Shown: positions 35,882 to 44,401 of the stretch, in pieces
How positions within the stretch are numbered: position 1 is the first letter of the stretch
How the letters are laid out: each line of letters opens with the position of its first letter
Source of the DNA: Kibdelosporangium sp. MJ126-NF4
GTDB taxonomy: Bacteria; Actinomycetota; Actinomycetes; Mycobacteriales; Pseudonocardiaceae
NCBI RefSeq assembly: GCF_000826545.1
Contig: NZ_CDME01000010.1
Location: forward strand, 462,513 to 526,512
Length of the DNA: 64,000 bases
Direction of reading: 5' to 3'
Translations under genes and position numbers: made by a program
Notes under the pieces: model-generated
What the model saw: only the letters and a program-made list of their open reading frames with translations
What the model was told of the DNA's origin: nothing
Databases searched by the model: none

Positions 35882-36599
35882 CGGCCAGCTCCGACGCCGA
35901 CGACGCGGCCAGGTCGCACACCGTGTCGGCAGCCCGGTCGGCCGCCCTGGCCGGGCCCTTCTCCTGGGGACGTTCCAGGAACGCGGTCCGCAGCCCGGCC
36001 GCGCGGGCTCCGTTGATGTCCCACCGGTGGGCGGCGACCATCAGCATCTGCTCCGGCCGCACGTCCATCAGGTCCACCGCTGTCCGGTACGCCGCCGGGG
36101 CGGGCTTGTAGACGCGGGCGAGTTCGACGGAGATGATCGCGTCGAAGCTCAGCCCCGCCTGCTTGAGCAAGGTCGCCAGCAGCGCGAACCCGCCGTTGGA
36201 CAACGCGACGACCGTGTAGCGCTCGCGCAGCTTGGCCACCGCCTGTGCGCTGTCCGGCCAGGCAGGCAGGTGATGCCAGGCCAGGACCATCTCACGGCGG
36301 TCGTCCTCGCCGAACTCGCCGCCGACGCCGTGCTCGGCGAGCAGCGTGTCGAGTGACTCGCGGTGCACGGTGTCCAGGTAGGCCCACGGCGTCTCGCCGT
36401 TGTTGACCCGTGTCATCCCCGGCACGTACAGGTCACGCCACGATTCCGCGAACGCCGCCGGGTCCAGGTCGACGCCACGGCGGGCGAACACCGCGCCGAC
36501 CTGGTCGGTGACGCCCGTGTACCAGTCGACCGTGGTGCCGAAGATGTCGAACGCCAGTACGCGCACGTCCTCGAGTCCCGCCGGTGTATCCCCTGGCAT
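35865..36599 (-). CDS. HAD-family type II haloacid dehalogenase-like hydrolase
   Basis: 244 residues from the ATG at 36599, with GAGGAGG 5 nt upstream; the frame extends to 36626 but that start has no ribosome binding site. The nucleophile Asp18 is in LAFDIFGTTVDW, with the Ser/Asn in VVALSNGGF, Lys in VYKPAP and acidic motif HRWDINGARAAG. The DIFGT(V)DWYTG spelling is that of L-2-haloacid dehalogenases, which hydrolyse 2-haloacids via an aspartyl ester. It lies 23 nt downstream of tetR on the same strand, so it is probably under that regulator. Confidence 0.87.
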   Translation of the reverse strand: MPGDTPAGLEDVRVLAFDIFGTTVDWYTGVTDQVGAVFARRGVDLDPAAFAESWRDLYVPGMTRVNNGETPWAYLDTVHRESLDTLLAEHGVGGEFGEDDRREMVLAWHHLPAWPDSAQAVAKLRERYTVVALSNGGFALLATLLKQAGLSFDAIISVELARVYKPAPAAYRTAVDLMDVRPEQMLMVAAHRWDINGARAAGLRTAFLERPQEKGPARAADRAADTVCDLAASSASELAVKLGC

Positions 36600-36622
36600 G
36601 ACTGCCTCCTCGTTGTCGGAGT

Positions 36623-37198
36623 TCACCCCGCGGTGGGTACCCGCGCGAGGTGGCGATCCACACCGGCGGTGACACGCTCCGCGTCGCCGGTGGCGAGCAC
36701 ATCCAGCAGGGCGCCCCGCAGCACCGCGAGCACCAGCGTGCGTTCCGCCTCGCCCTCAGGGGTTTCGCGCTCGGCGGGGGACTGCGCCGCGGCCAGGACG
36801 GCCAGCCAGTCGTCGACCGTCGACCGCGCGAAATCACCCCACGGCCCATCGGGGTCGACGAGGGAACGCGAGTACGCCTCCACCCACAGTCGCAGCAGCG
36901 CCCGGTGTTCGGCCGACGCCAGCCAGCCCCACAGCGTCCGGGCGACGTCCCGCAACGCCCCGGCGTCGCGGCGATCGACCCGATCGAGCAACGCCAACTC
37001 GTCCGTGCGGGCACGCGCGAGCAGCGCGCGGATCAGCCCTTCCTTGCTGTCGAACAGATACAGCAGGACCCGAGGGCTGGAGCCGATCGCGGCCGCCAGC
37101 GGACGCAGTGACAACTCGCCGATGCCGTGCTCCAGGGCGTACCGGTACGCGCCGTCGAGCAGTTCGACCTGCCTGGCCGACGGCGTCGCGTGCGTCAT
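36623..37198 (-). CDS. TetR-family transcriptional regulator
   Basis: 191 residues from the ATG at 37198. The HTH region is QVELLDGAYRYALEHGIGELSLRPLAAAIGSSPRVLLYLFDSKEGLI. The C-terminal domain is all-helical and unassigned. A perfect TGAAAC-N4-GTTTCA palindrome lies 16-31 nt upstream of its start, and degenerate copies precede the cupin gene. It is therefore likely autoregulated and controls the cupin and the downstream HAD gene. Confidence 0.85.
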   Translation of the reverse strand: MTHATPSARQVELLDGAYRYALEHGIGELSLRPLAAAIGSSPRVLLYLFDSKEGLIRALLARARTDELALLDRVDRRDAGALRDVARTLWGWLASAEHRALLRLWVEAYSRSLVDPDGPWGDFARSTVDDWLAVLAAAQSPAERETPEGEAERTLVLAVLRGALLDVLATGDAERVTAGVDRHLARVPTAG

Positions 37199-37213
37199 GC
37201 CGCCATCATGCAC

Positions 37214-37235
37214 TGAAACACACGTTTCATGAAAC
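37214..37235 (-). promoter_or_regulatory. Autoregulatory TetR operator
   Basis: TGAAACACACGTTTCA (37214-37229) has perfect 6-nt arms. It overlaps a second perfect palindrome, GTTTCATGAAAC (37224-37235). Both lie directly before tetR and overlap the stop codon of the upstream acetamidase gene. Confidence 0.65.
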
Positions 37236-38150
37236 CGCGTCGTGCGGGAGCAGGGAGTGCACACCCCACGTGCCGTTGGCGACCTGGGTGATCTGCATGT
37301 CCACAGTGGAGCTCGCGAGGGCGAGCGCCGTGGTTCTCGGCAGGTCGTACAGCACCTGGATCCAGCGGACCATCCCGGCGAGCGCACTGGCCATCGCGCT
37401 GTTGAGATTCTCGTGGAACCCAAAGGTGATCCGCGCGGACGGCGTCACGGCGTGCACGCCCGGCACCGGCGCGGTGGCCTGCACGTCCAGGACCAGCTCG
37501 GTCGTCATCGGGCACTCGATCGCCGTGCCGCACACCTCGCCGTGGCCTTGTGCCGCATGGCCGTCGCCGACGTGCAGCAGCGCGCCGGGCACCGTGACCG
37601 GCAGGTACAACGTCGAGCCCGCGACCAGGTCTCGGCAGTCGATGTTGCCACCGCCGACCGGCCGGGGCGGGATCGTCGAGTGTGCGCCGGGCTCGGCCGG
37701 GGGAAGTCCGATCACGCCGAGAAACGGCGCCGTCCGAACCGTGTGCCCCAGATGGTTGGTCGCGGTGCGGTTGTCCGCGTCGATCTCCCACAGCAGCCAG
37801 GCCGGTGGATCGTTTGTGACGCCCAGCTCCCGGTTGAGCTCGTTGTCCTTCGCACCGGCGACGGTCCAGCCCCACTCGCCCGGACGCAGCGACCGCAGGT
37901 GCACCGCCAGCACGTTTCCCGGCTCGGCCGTGCGGACCGCGATCGGTCCGGTGAGACAGTGCCCCCGCTTGGTGGGAAACACCATGGGCCTGTCCTCACC
38001 GGGGGTGCGCTGCGGCTCCAGATAGCCCTTCGCGTCCAGCGTGTGCACCACCACGGAGTCGCCCGGATCGACGTGCAGAACCGGCGGCGTCGCCGGGTCG
38101 AACACGTCCACCATCACCTCCGGTGACGGTGGGAGCCGATGCGCGGTCAT
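37227..38150 (-). CDS. Acetamidase/formamidase family protein
   Basis: 307 residues. The FmdA/AmdA signature blocks are present: HVDPGDSVVVHTLDAKG, RGHCLTGPIAV, LPPRPVGGGNIDCRDL-type glycine loop and LHVGDGHAAQGHGEVCGTAIE, whose His/Asp/Glu residues are the expected metal/active-site positions. These enzymes hydrolyse short aliphatic amides to carboxylate and ammonia. Its ATG overlaps the stop of the nSTAND1-WD40 gene (ATGA), an unexpected translational coupling. Its stop overlaps the tetR operator. Confidence 0.88.
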   Translation of the reverse strand: MTAHRLPPSPEVMVDVFDPATPPVLHVDPGDSVVVHTLDAKGYLEPQRTPGEDRPMVFPTKRGHCLTGPIAVRTAEPGNVLAVHLRSLRPGEWGWTVAGAKDNELNRELGVTNDPPAWLLWEIDADNRTATNHLGHTVRTAPFLGVIGLPPAEPGAHSTIPPRPVGGGNIDCRDLVAGSTLYLPVTVPGALLHVGDGHAAQGHGEVCGTAIECPMTTELVLDVQATAPVPGVHAVTPSARITFGFHENLNSAMASALAGMVRWIQVLYDLPRTTALALASSTVDMQITQVANGTWGVHSLLPHDAVS

Positions 38151-41100
38151 GCCTGTGGCGGGCAGCCTGGCGCCTGCGGTGTCGTCGGGAAGTCACGGGC
38201 GAGCCTGCGGCACAGGTAGGCGTAGGAGTCCATGGGGTCGATACTCCACAACGTGATGGTGTTGTCGCCACCCCCGGTGGCCACGTGGGCGTTGTCCGGG
38301 CTGGTCGCCACGCTGAATATCTCACCGGTGTGGCCCGCGAGGCAGGCCCACGGGGTGTAGGTGACCATGTCCCACACGACGGTCTTCTTGTCCGTGCTGA
38401 CGGTGATCATGTAGCGGCCGTCGTCGGTGAACGCGCTGGACGTGATCGCCCCGGTGTGACCGGCCAGTTCGGCGACGCGGGTGCGGCTGCGGATGTCCCA
38501 GACGCGGGCGACGCCGTCCCGGCCCGTGCTGACGAGCCGGCGTCCGTCCGGGCTGAACGTCAACCGGGAGATGTCACCCTGCCGGGGCAGTTCGGCGATC
38601 AGTGCCCGCGTCTGGACATCCCACAGGCGGATCGGCTGGTTGTCCTGTGACGTCGCGAGTGTCCTGCCGTCCGGGCTGAACGCGAGGCTGTCCAACGCGC
38701 CGGGCAGCGCCGACTGGGCGGGCAGCTGGCTGGTCTGCGCGGGCTGGGTGACGTCCCAGAGCTGGACCGTGCCCGTGCCGTTGTCCGCCGCGATCACCGA
38801 GGTGGTCGGGCTCAACGCGAGCGAGTGGACGTCCTTGGCCTGCTGTTCGGTGCGTTGCTGGTTCGCCAGGCTCCAGACCACCACGTCGCTGCGGGGATCC
38901 TCGGCGATCGCGAGCAGTCCCGTGCCCGCGCTGAACGTCGAGTCGACGTGCCGGGGCACGGCGATGTCCGTGCTGCTGCGGCGCGTGCTGGTGTTCCACG
39001 CGTGCAGCCGGTCGGCGCTGAGCGAGAAGAGGTTCCCGCTGTGCTGGTCGAACATCAGGTTGCGCACCGCGTCGGTGTGCCCGACCAGCGGAAGGTCGGC
39101 ACGGTCCCACAGCAGCGTGGCCTCGTCGGTGAACACCGCGAAGGTCTCACCGTCCGCGCTGATGGCGACACCGCCGAGACCGGACGGCTCGTCGGTGCTC
39201 AGCTGGGCGAGCCGCGTGGCCTGCGTGGTCTCCCAGAGCAGCACCCTGTTGTCCACGCCACTGGAGATCAGCACGGCCGTCCTGGGGCGGAACACCAGGC
39301 CGGTGACGCGACCGGCATGCCCCGGAAGCTCAGCCAGGCGGGTGCGGGACGGGATGTCCCACAGGGTGACCGTTCCGTCCACGCCGCCAGTGGCGAGTCT
39401 CGTGCTGTCGGCGTTGACCGCGACAGCGGACAGCGCCGTGCGACCGGCAGGCAGGACGACACGGGTGAACGCGGACGTGTCCCATAAGGACACGGTCGCG
39501 TCGTCACCGGTGGCGGTGAGGTATCGCCCGTCGGGGGAGAAGCCGATCGTGGTGGACGCCCAGCCCGTGCCGGACTGGCGCAGCAGCACCGTCCGCGTCG
39601 TGATGTCGTGGACGGCCAGCACGTGACCGCGATCCACGAAGGCGACCAGGCGCAGGTCCGGGCTGATCGCGACGCCCCCGTGGGAACCGAGGCCGTCGCC
39701 GATGGCGTTGTCCGGTGGGACGTAACGGTCCACGACCGTGCGTCTGCCGATGTCCCAGACGACGACCGTGCCGGTCGTGTCCGTCGCCGCGAACCGCGAG
39801 CCGTCCGCGCTGAACCTGAACGCGGTGAACGTCGGCGCACGCGTGCCGGACGCCGAGTCCTCCAAAGTGGACAGTCGGGTGCGGGTGGTGAGGTCCCAGA
39901 GTTCGACCTCTCCGCTGGTCGCGCTGGACGTGGCCAGCAGGCGTCGGTCCGGGCTCACCGCGCCACCGGGCGTCCGCGACTGGGCGTGCGGCAGGCGTGC
40001 GGTGTGGCTGGGGCGGGAGGCCAGGCTCAGCACCATGCTGCGGGCCTCGATGGTGGGCGACGCGTGGTACGCCTGCAAGGCCAGGCTGATGGCTCGGCCG
40101 ACGTCCTTCGGGGCGATTTCCTCGGCTTCCGTGGCCATCTGACGTGACCGCGCGATCAGCTGCTGCGCGGTCGCCTCATGCCCTTGCCGTACCGCGACAA
40201 GCGTGACGCCCGTCGCGAGGAGTAACAGGGCGCCGAGTGAGGCGGCGAGCCAGCGAAGCTGCCGGTTGCGCCGCCGCGTACGCCGGTGCTCGGCGCGGTC
40301 GGCGTCGATGCTGGCGTCGAGGAACTCCCGTTCCCGCGAGGTCAGCATGTCCGGCGCGGCGGCGGTCCACTCCCTGGCGAGGGCCAGCCGGGTACCGCGG
40401 TAGAGACTGCCGGAATCGCGGCTGAGCGTCCGCCAGCTGGTGGTCGCGTCGCTGAGGTGGCGCTGGACGCGCAGCCCGTCCCGGTTGGCGGCCAGCCAGT
40501 CGGCCAGTCGGGGCCAGTGCCGGATGAGCGCCTCGTGCACCATCTGGATGCCGTCGTGGTCGACCACCAGCAGCCGGGCCTCGGTCAGCCGGTCGAGCGC
40601 GGCCGTGGTGTCCCGGTCGTGGTCGAGCTCCTCGACGCTGATCCGGCGCCCGGTGTCCCCGGTGCCCTCACCGATCGCGATCAGCCGCAGGAACAGGATC
40701 CGCGCCGCGTGCCGCTGGCCGGGCGCGAGCCGGAGGTAGGCGTCCTCGGCGGTCCGGGCCACCGCGTGCTGGATGCCCCCGGCCGCCTCGTAGCCCGCCA
40801 GCGTCAGCATCACGCCGTGCCTGCGGTGCCAGGTTTCCAGCAACGCGTGCGACACCAGCGGCAGCACGGCGGGCTGCCCGGCCGCGTCGGCCACGATCCG
40901 GGCCACCAGCGCCGTCTCGACCTGGTATCCGGCACGCGCGGCAGGCCCGGTGACGGCCTCCCGCAACTCCTGGCTGGTCATCGACCCGACGTGGACGTGG
41001 CCACCGCGCAGGCACTCGGACAGTTCGGGATGCGGGGCCCCGTTGACGTAGAAGTCCGCGCGTGTCCCGAGCACGATCCGCACCCGGCTGGACTCCGCCG

Positions 41101-41839
41101 TCGCCGCGTGGACCATGGCCCTGACCAGCCAGGTGCGGTCCCGCTCCGGGCAGAGGGTGATCGTTTCCTCGAACTGGTCGACGACGAGCAGCAGGTCGTG
41201 GTCGTCGTGCGCCATCGCCTGGCGGATCCGCAGATGCAGGTTGGCCGGGTCCGCGGCGAGGTCGTCCCGCCATGACGCGGCCGACCCGCCGAGCGCGGCG
41301 GCCAACTGGACCGCGCACTCCTCGACGGGATCGGCGCCGGGAGTGAACACGACCGCGTGTCCCTCGCCCTTGCCGACCAGACCGGCGCGCAGCAGCGACG
41401 ACTTGCCCGACCCGGACGCGCCGAACACACCGACCATGCGCCGCCTGGCGACCAGCGCGCGCAGTTCGCTGACGAGTTTGTCCCTGCCGAAGAACCGGTC
41501 GGCGTCGTCGGCGTGAAACGCGGCGAGCCCGACATACGGAGCCGAGGAATCGGGGGCGGTCCCCGAAAAGGCGTCGGGTTCATGCGCCATTTTCCGCCAG
41601 CGCGTTTCCCACTCCCGCTCATCTCCGCCACACGCCCGGACATATGCCAATGTCACCGCAAGGCTCGGCAGCCGCCGCCCGCCTGCCGCGTCCGCCAGTG
41701 TCGCCGGTGAATAATGTGCGGAGCGGGCCAGTTGGCGGTACGCCGGTCCACCGGCTTTCTGCCGCAGTTCCCGCAAGTCGAACGCGAATCGCTGGATCGC
41801 GTCAGCGTCAGGATCAAGGTGACGTTCAGGCCTCGGCAT
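38147..41839 (-). CDS. HTH-nSTAND1-WD40 repeat protein
   Basis: 1230 residues from the ATG at 41839 (MPRPERH). Residues ~10-75 are an XRE-like helix-turn-helix (FAFDLRELRQKAGGPAYRQLARSAHYS). Next is an nSTAND1 P-loop module with Walker A GASGSGKS (~138-145) and Walker B LLLVVDQFEE. A hydrophobic segment at ~526-548 (WLAASLGALLLLATGVTLVA) would anchor it in the membrane. From ~595 to the end there are about 12-14 WD40 blades (SPDGRRL, LWDV and similar), forming two propellers. This class is common in actinomycetes as putative signalling scaffolds or defence sensors. It is the second STAND protein within 8 kb. The acetamidase downstream overlaps by 4 nt. Confidence 0.88.
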   Translation of the reverse strand: MPRPERHLDPDADAIQRFAFDLRELRQKAGGPAYRQLARSAHYSPATLADAAGGRRLPSLAVTLAYVRACGGDEREWETRWRKMAHEPDAFSGTAPDSSAPYVGLAAFHADDADRFFGRDKLVSELRALVARRRMVGVFGASGSGKSSLLRAGLVGKGEGHAVVFTPGADPVEECAVQLAAALGGSAASWRDDLAADPANLHLRIRQAMAHDDHDLLLVVDQFEETITLCPERDRTWLVRAMVHAATAESSRVRIVLGTRADFYVNGAPHPELSECLRGGHVHVGSMTSQELREAVTGPAARAGYQVETALVARIVADAAGQPAVLPLVSHALLETWHRRHGVMLTLAGYEAAGGIQHAVARTAEDAYLRLAPGQRHAARILFLRLIAIGEGTGDTGRRISVEELDHDRDTTAALDRLTEARLLVVDHDGIQMVHEALIRHWPRLADWLAANRDGLRVQRHLSDATTSWRTLSRDSGSLYRGTRLALAREWTAAAPDMLTSREREFLDASIDADRAEHRRTRRRNRQLRWLAASLGALLLLATGVTLVAVRQGHEATAQQLIARSRQMATEAEEIAPKDVGRAISLALQAYHASPTIEARSMVLSLASRPSHTARLPHAQSRTPGGAVSPDRRLLATSSATSGEVELWDLTTRTRLSTLEDSASGTRAPTFTAFRFSADGSRFAATDTTGTVVVWDIGRRTVVDRYVPPDNAIGDGLGSHGGVAISPDLRLVAFVDRGHVLAVHDITTRTVLLRQSGTGWASTTIGFSPDGRYLTATGDDATVSLWDTSAFTRVVLPAGRTALSAVAVNADSTRLATGGVDGTVTLWDIPSRTRLAELPGHAGRVTGLVFRPRTAVLISSGVDNRVLLWETTQATRLAQLSTDEPSGLGGVAISADGETFAVFTDEATLLWDRADLPLVGHTDAVRNLMFDQHSGNLFSLSADRLHAWNTSTRRSSTDIAVPRHVDSTFSAGTGLLAIAEDPRSDVVVWSLANQQRTEQQAKDVHSLALSPTTSVIAADNGTGTVQLWDVTQPAQTSQLPAQSALPGALDSLAFSPDGRTLATSQDNQPIRLWDVQTRALIAELPRQGDISRLTFSPDGRRLVSTGRDGVARVWDIRSRTRVAELAGHTGAITSSAFTDDGRYMITVSTDKKTVVWDMVTYTPWACLAGHTGEIFSVATSPDNAHVATGGGDNTITLWSIDPMDSYAYLCRRLARDFPTTPQAPGCPPQA

Positions 41840-41884
41840 CCCACACCCCCATGTCGGCTCGACCTCTACATTGTCTGGTCGTTG

Positions 41885-41916
41885 GTTGTCTGGCAAGCGT
41901 GCCGACACCAGACAAC
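41885..41916 (-). promoter_or_regulatory. Inverted repeat in the nSTAND1-WD40 promoter region
   Basis: GTTGTCTGG (41885-41893) and CCAGACAAC (41908-41916) form a perfect 9-bp inverted repeat with a 14-nt spacer. A third half-site, TTGTCTGG, lies just before it (about 41874). This suggests an operator for a dimeric regulator, possibly the protein's own HTH domain. Confidence 0.45.
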
Positions 41917-41937
41917 GTCGGAGGGACTACACATTGA

Positions 41938-41965
41938 GGGGGGCGGGGGGATCTGGGGGTGCGGG
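41938..41965 (+). other. Four-tract G-rich segment (G-quadruplex candidate)
   Basis: G6-C-G6-ATCT-G5-TGC-G3 lies on the plus strand within 28 nt. It abuts and partly shares bases with the three-stem element that follows. Four G-tracts with loops of 1, 4 and 3 nt fit the canonical quadruplex pattern. Confidence 0.6.
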
Positions 41966-42056
41966 TGAGCCGATCGATCAGGAGTACGAGATTCGAACCT
42001 TTGCCCCGTGGTTCGAAAAGGTGCTGGCACAGCACTTCTGATTGGTCGGCTCACCC
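41963..42056. other. 94-nt three-stem cruciform/RNA-like structure
   Basis: Outer arms 41963-41981 (GGGTGAGCCGATCGATCAG) and 42038-42056 (CTGATTGGTCGGCTCACCC) pair over 19 bp with two G-U positions. Inside are two further hairpins: TTCGAACC/GGTTCGAA (41992-41999 and 42010-42017; 8 bp, 10-nt loop) and GTGCTG-gca-CAGCAC (42021-42035). The result is a three-way junction. It sits between the antiporter gene's 3' end and the WD40 gene's 5' region. It could be a structured RNA, an elaborate terminator or a non-autonomous palindromic element. It is not a tRNA. Confidence 0.65.
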
Positions 42057-42136
42057 GTCGACCGCGGCTGCGCGGAATTGTTCCCGTGCGATTGTTCGGT
42101 CACCGTACTGGGGCAGGGCAACGCCAATACGCGTGC

Positions 42137-43702
42137 TCAGTCGTCCTCGCCGAGGCCACCGTGTTCCAGATCGAGGACGCGTTGGATGCGTCGGCGCGTG
42201 GTGTCGGTGATCGTGCCGGTGTCGTAGAGACGGCCCAGTTCGACACTTTCCGCGTCGAGCAGTTCGCGACGGAGCCGGAGGTACGCGCCACCGGACAACG
42301 CGTCCGCTGGTTCGTCGTTCGCGTCGGCCTCGATACGGTCGATGCGCGCCTGCCAGCTGCGGCGCAGTTGGTCGACGGCGAACTCCGGCGCGGACTCGGT
42401 CTCCGCCAACTGCTCGAGATGAGCGAGGCCCGTCCGCGCCAGGTGCAGTCGAGCCGCCGTCTGCTCGTGCCGGATGTCGCCCGGCCGCAGGGCGATCCCG
42501 GACCTGGCGACCAGCGGGGCGAGGGTGAAACCCTGCACCACCAGCGTGATCACGATGACCGCCGTGGTCAGCAGCAGGACAAGGTCACGATGGGCCAGCG
42601 GCGTCCCGTCGGCCATGACGTGCGGAATGGACAGGGCGGCCGCGAGCGGGACGACGCCACGCGCACCGGCCCACGACACGACAGCGGGCACACGCCACGA
42701 CGGGCGTGCGGCGCCGTGGCGGCGCTGCAGGACCGCCGACAGCGGGAACACCCACAGCAGGCGGACCACGATCAAGGTCGCGGCGATGGCCAGCGCGTAC
42801 AGCGGCCACGATGTGTCCGTACCGGTCAGTTTCCGCACCAGCGCGGGCAACTGCAGGCCAATCAGGCCGAAGACCACGCTCTCGAGCAGGAACACGACCG
42901 TGCCGAACACCGCGGTGAGCTGGAGCCGGATCGGCGCGGTCGTCACCCGGGTGGCCTGCGTGCCGAGGATGATGCTGGCGACAACGACAGCGGTCACGCC
43001 AGAGGCGTGCACGGCCTCCGCCAGGACGTAGCCGCCGTACGGAGTGATCAGCGTGACGACCGTCTCCAGCACAGGGTCCTCGGTGCGGCGGCGGATCAGG
43101 TACGCGCCCAACGCCGTCAGCGCCCCGACGAGCAGGCCGCCGCCAGCGAGCACCGCGAACTCGGTGAGCGTGTGCCCCCACGACGCGGCACCGCCTGCGA
43201 GCACCAAGGACACCGCCACCCGGAACAGCAGCAAGCTCGTGGCGTCGTTGAACAGGCTCTCGGCCTGCACCAGTGCCTGTACCCGGGGTGGCAGGGCCAA
43301 CTTCCTGGCCAGCGCGGTGACCGCCACCGGGTCCGTGCTCGCCAGCACCGCGCCGAGGACGAACGCCATCCCCACGGGCATCGGCGTCAACGCGATCGCT
43401 ACGGCCCCCACGGCCACCGCGGACACCAGGACCAGCCCGATCGCCAACGCGGTGACCGGCTTCCACACCGCCCGCAGATCACGCAGCGGCAGTTCCTCAC
43501 CCGCGGCGAACAGCAACGGCGGCAGCACGACGAGGCTGATCAGCTCCGGGGACACCTCGATCTGCGGAACGCCCGGCAACAGCCCGACGACCACACCGGC
43601 CACGACCAGCAGCGACGGCGCCGGAACGCTCAGCCGTCTCGCGAACGTGGCCACCACAGTGGCCATGGCCACGAGAGCCAGTACGGTTTCCACAGCACGC
43701 AC
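42137..43702 (-). CDS. Na+/H+ antiporter, CPA1/NhaP type
   Basis: 521 residues and about 12 TM helices in the first 400. The ion-site motifs are STDPVAVTAL (Asp in TM5 region), ESLFNDATSLLLF (Asn-Asp in TM6) and SWAGARGVVPLAAAL (Arg in TM10/11), which define CPA1 exchangers. The C-terminal ~130 residues are cytoplasmic and charged (a regulatory tail). The start is a GTG with GAAAGGG upstream. It exports Na+ in exchange for protons for pH or salt homeostasis. Nearby kdpD points to a cation-homeostasis locus. Confidence 0.9.
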   Translation of the reverse strand: MRAVETVLALVAMATVVATFARRLSVPAPSLLVVAGVVVGLLPGVPQIEVSPELISLVVLPPLLFAAGEELPLRDLRAVWKPVTALAIGLVLVSAVAVGAVAIALTPMPVGMAFVLGAVLASTDPVAVTALARKLALPPRVQALVQAESLFNDATSLLLFRVAVSLVLAGGAASWGHTLTEFAVLAGGGLLVGALTALGAYLIRRRTEDPVLETVVTLITPYGGYVLAEAVHASGVTAVVVASIILGTQATRVTTAPIRLQLTAVFGTVVFLLESVVFGLIGLQLPALVRKLTGTDTSWPLYALAIAATLIVVRLLWVFPLSAVLQRRHGAARPSWRVPAVVSWAGARGVVPLAAALSIPHVMADGTPLAHRDLVLLLTTAVIVITLVVQGFTLAPLVARSGIALRPGDIRHEQTAARLHLARTGLAHLEQLAETESAPEFAVDQLRRSWQARIDRIEADANDEPADALSGGAYLRLRRELLDAESVELGRLYDTGTITDTTRRRIQRVLDLEHGGLGEDD

Positions 43703-43927
43703 AGCGAGTGCCCTTTCGACGTGTCTCCACTCCGTGTGCCGACCAGACTTCCCGGCGCGCCGATGGACACCTTACGTCAACGCCGCGTCAAGACCGGCAG
43801 CTGTCGCGTTAGGACCATCGCGGAAAGGTTCGCGAGGGCGCTACGGCACACCTCAATGGACGGATCACGGAGGACAACACATCACGCCTGTACTTGCTGG
43901 AAGGCGCGGTCGCTCGGCTGTGGAAGG

Positions 43928-44122
43928 TCAGCGCATGCCTGACGGGCCTGACCTGACCGGACGCACCACATCCGCGGATGGCGGCTGGTGTGGCTCTGTC
44001 ATCGGCCGTCGCCCGCTCCCACCGTGGTGGTTGAGTCCGGCGTGGTGGTTGAGCCACCGGAGGGCCAACGTCAGTACCAGGAACAGCCCGATCAACATCA
44101 GTGTGTACGTGAGGTCGGACAT
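43928..44122 (-). CDS. Small single-TM protein
   Basis: 64 residues from the ATG at 44122 (AGGAAG upstream). One hydrophobic helix (TYTLMLIGLFLVLTLALRWL, residues ~5-25) is followed by a His-rich stretch (NHHAGLNHHGG) and a polar Pro-rich tail. Actinobacterial kdp loci often carry a tiny membrane protein starting with a similar helix beside kdpF. Its position divergent from kdpD makes such a relation plausible. It is not KdpF by sequence. The function is unknown. Confidence 0.55.
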   Translation of the reverse strand: MSDLTYTLMLIGLFLVLTLALRWLNHHAGLNHHGGSGRRPMTEPHQPPSADVVRPVRSGPSGMR

Positions 44123-44401
44123 CGTCGCCCATCTTCCTGCCGGGGGGTGGTGCCAGGATCCGGCGGCGGCACGGCCACGCCTACAGGCGCTCACGGCTCC
44201 TTGACACGGAGTCCTCCGTTGTTAACGCGGCGTTGACGAGCCCGGCCGGGAGTCAGGATCGTGTAAACGCCGACCAGCGGCGCGTCAAAAGCCCATCAGA
44301 CCAGCACCCGTCGGGCCTGTCCTCAATGCACGATCAGCACGGCCAGGGCACCACCCGGTGAGGCTCACCCGCGCGATCCAGAGAGCGAAACGCTGATACT
44401 C

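Noticed and set aside
41963..42056. Possible tRNA, because a GGTTCGAATC-like T-loop appears on the minus strand
   Set aside because: No matching 7-bp acceptor stem, D-arm or anticodon arm can be placed. The sequence folds instead as a long stem with two hairpins.
43928..44122. KdpF as the identity of the 64-aa protein
   Set aside because: KdpF is ~30 residues with a different helix and is followed by kdpA. Here the protein has a long His/Pro-rich tail and no kdpA neighbour.
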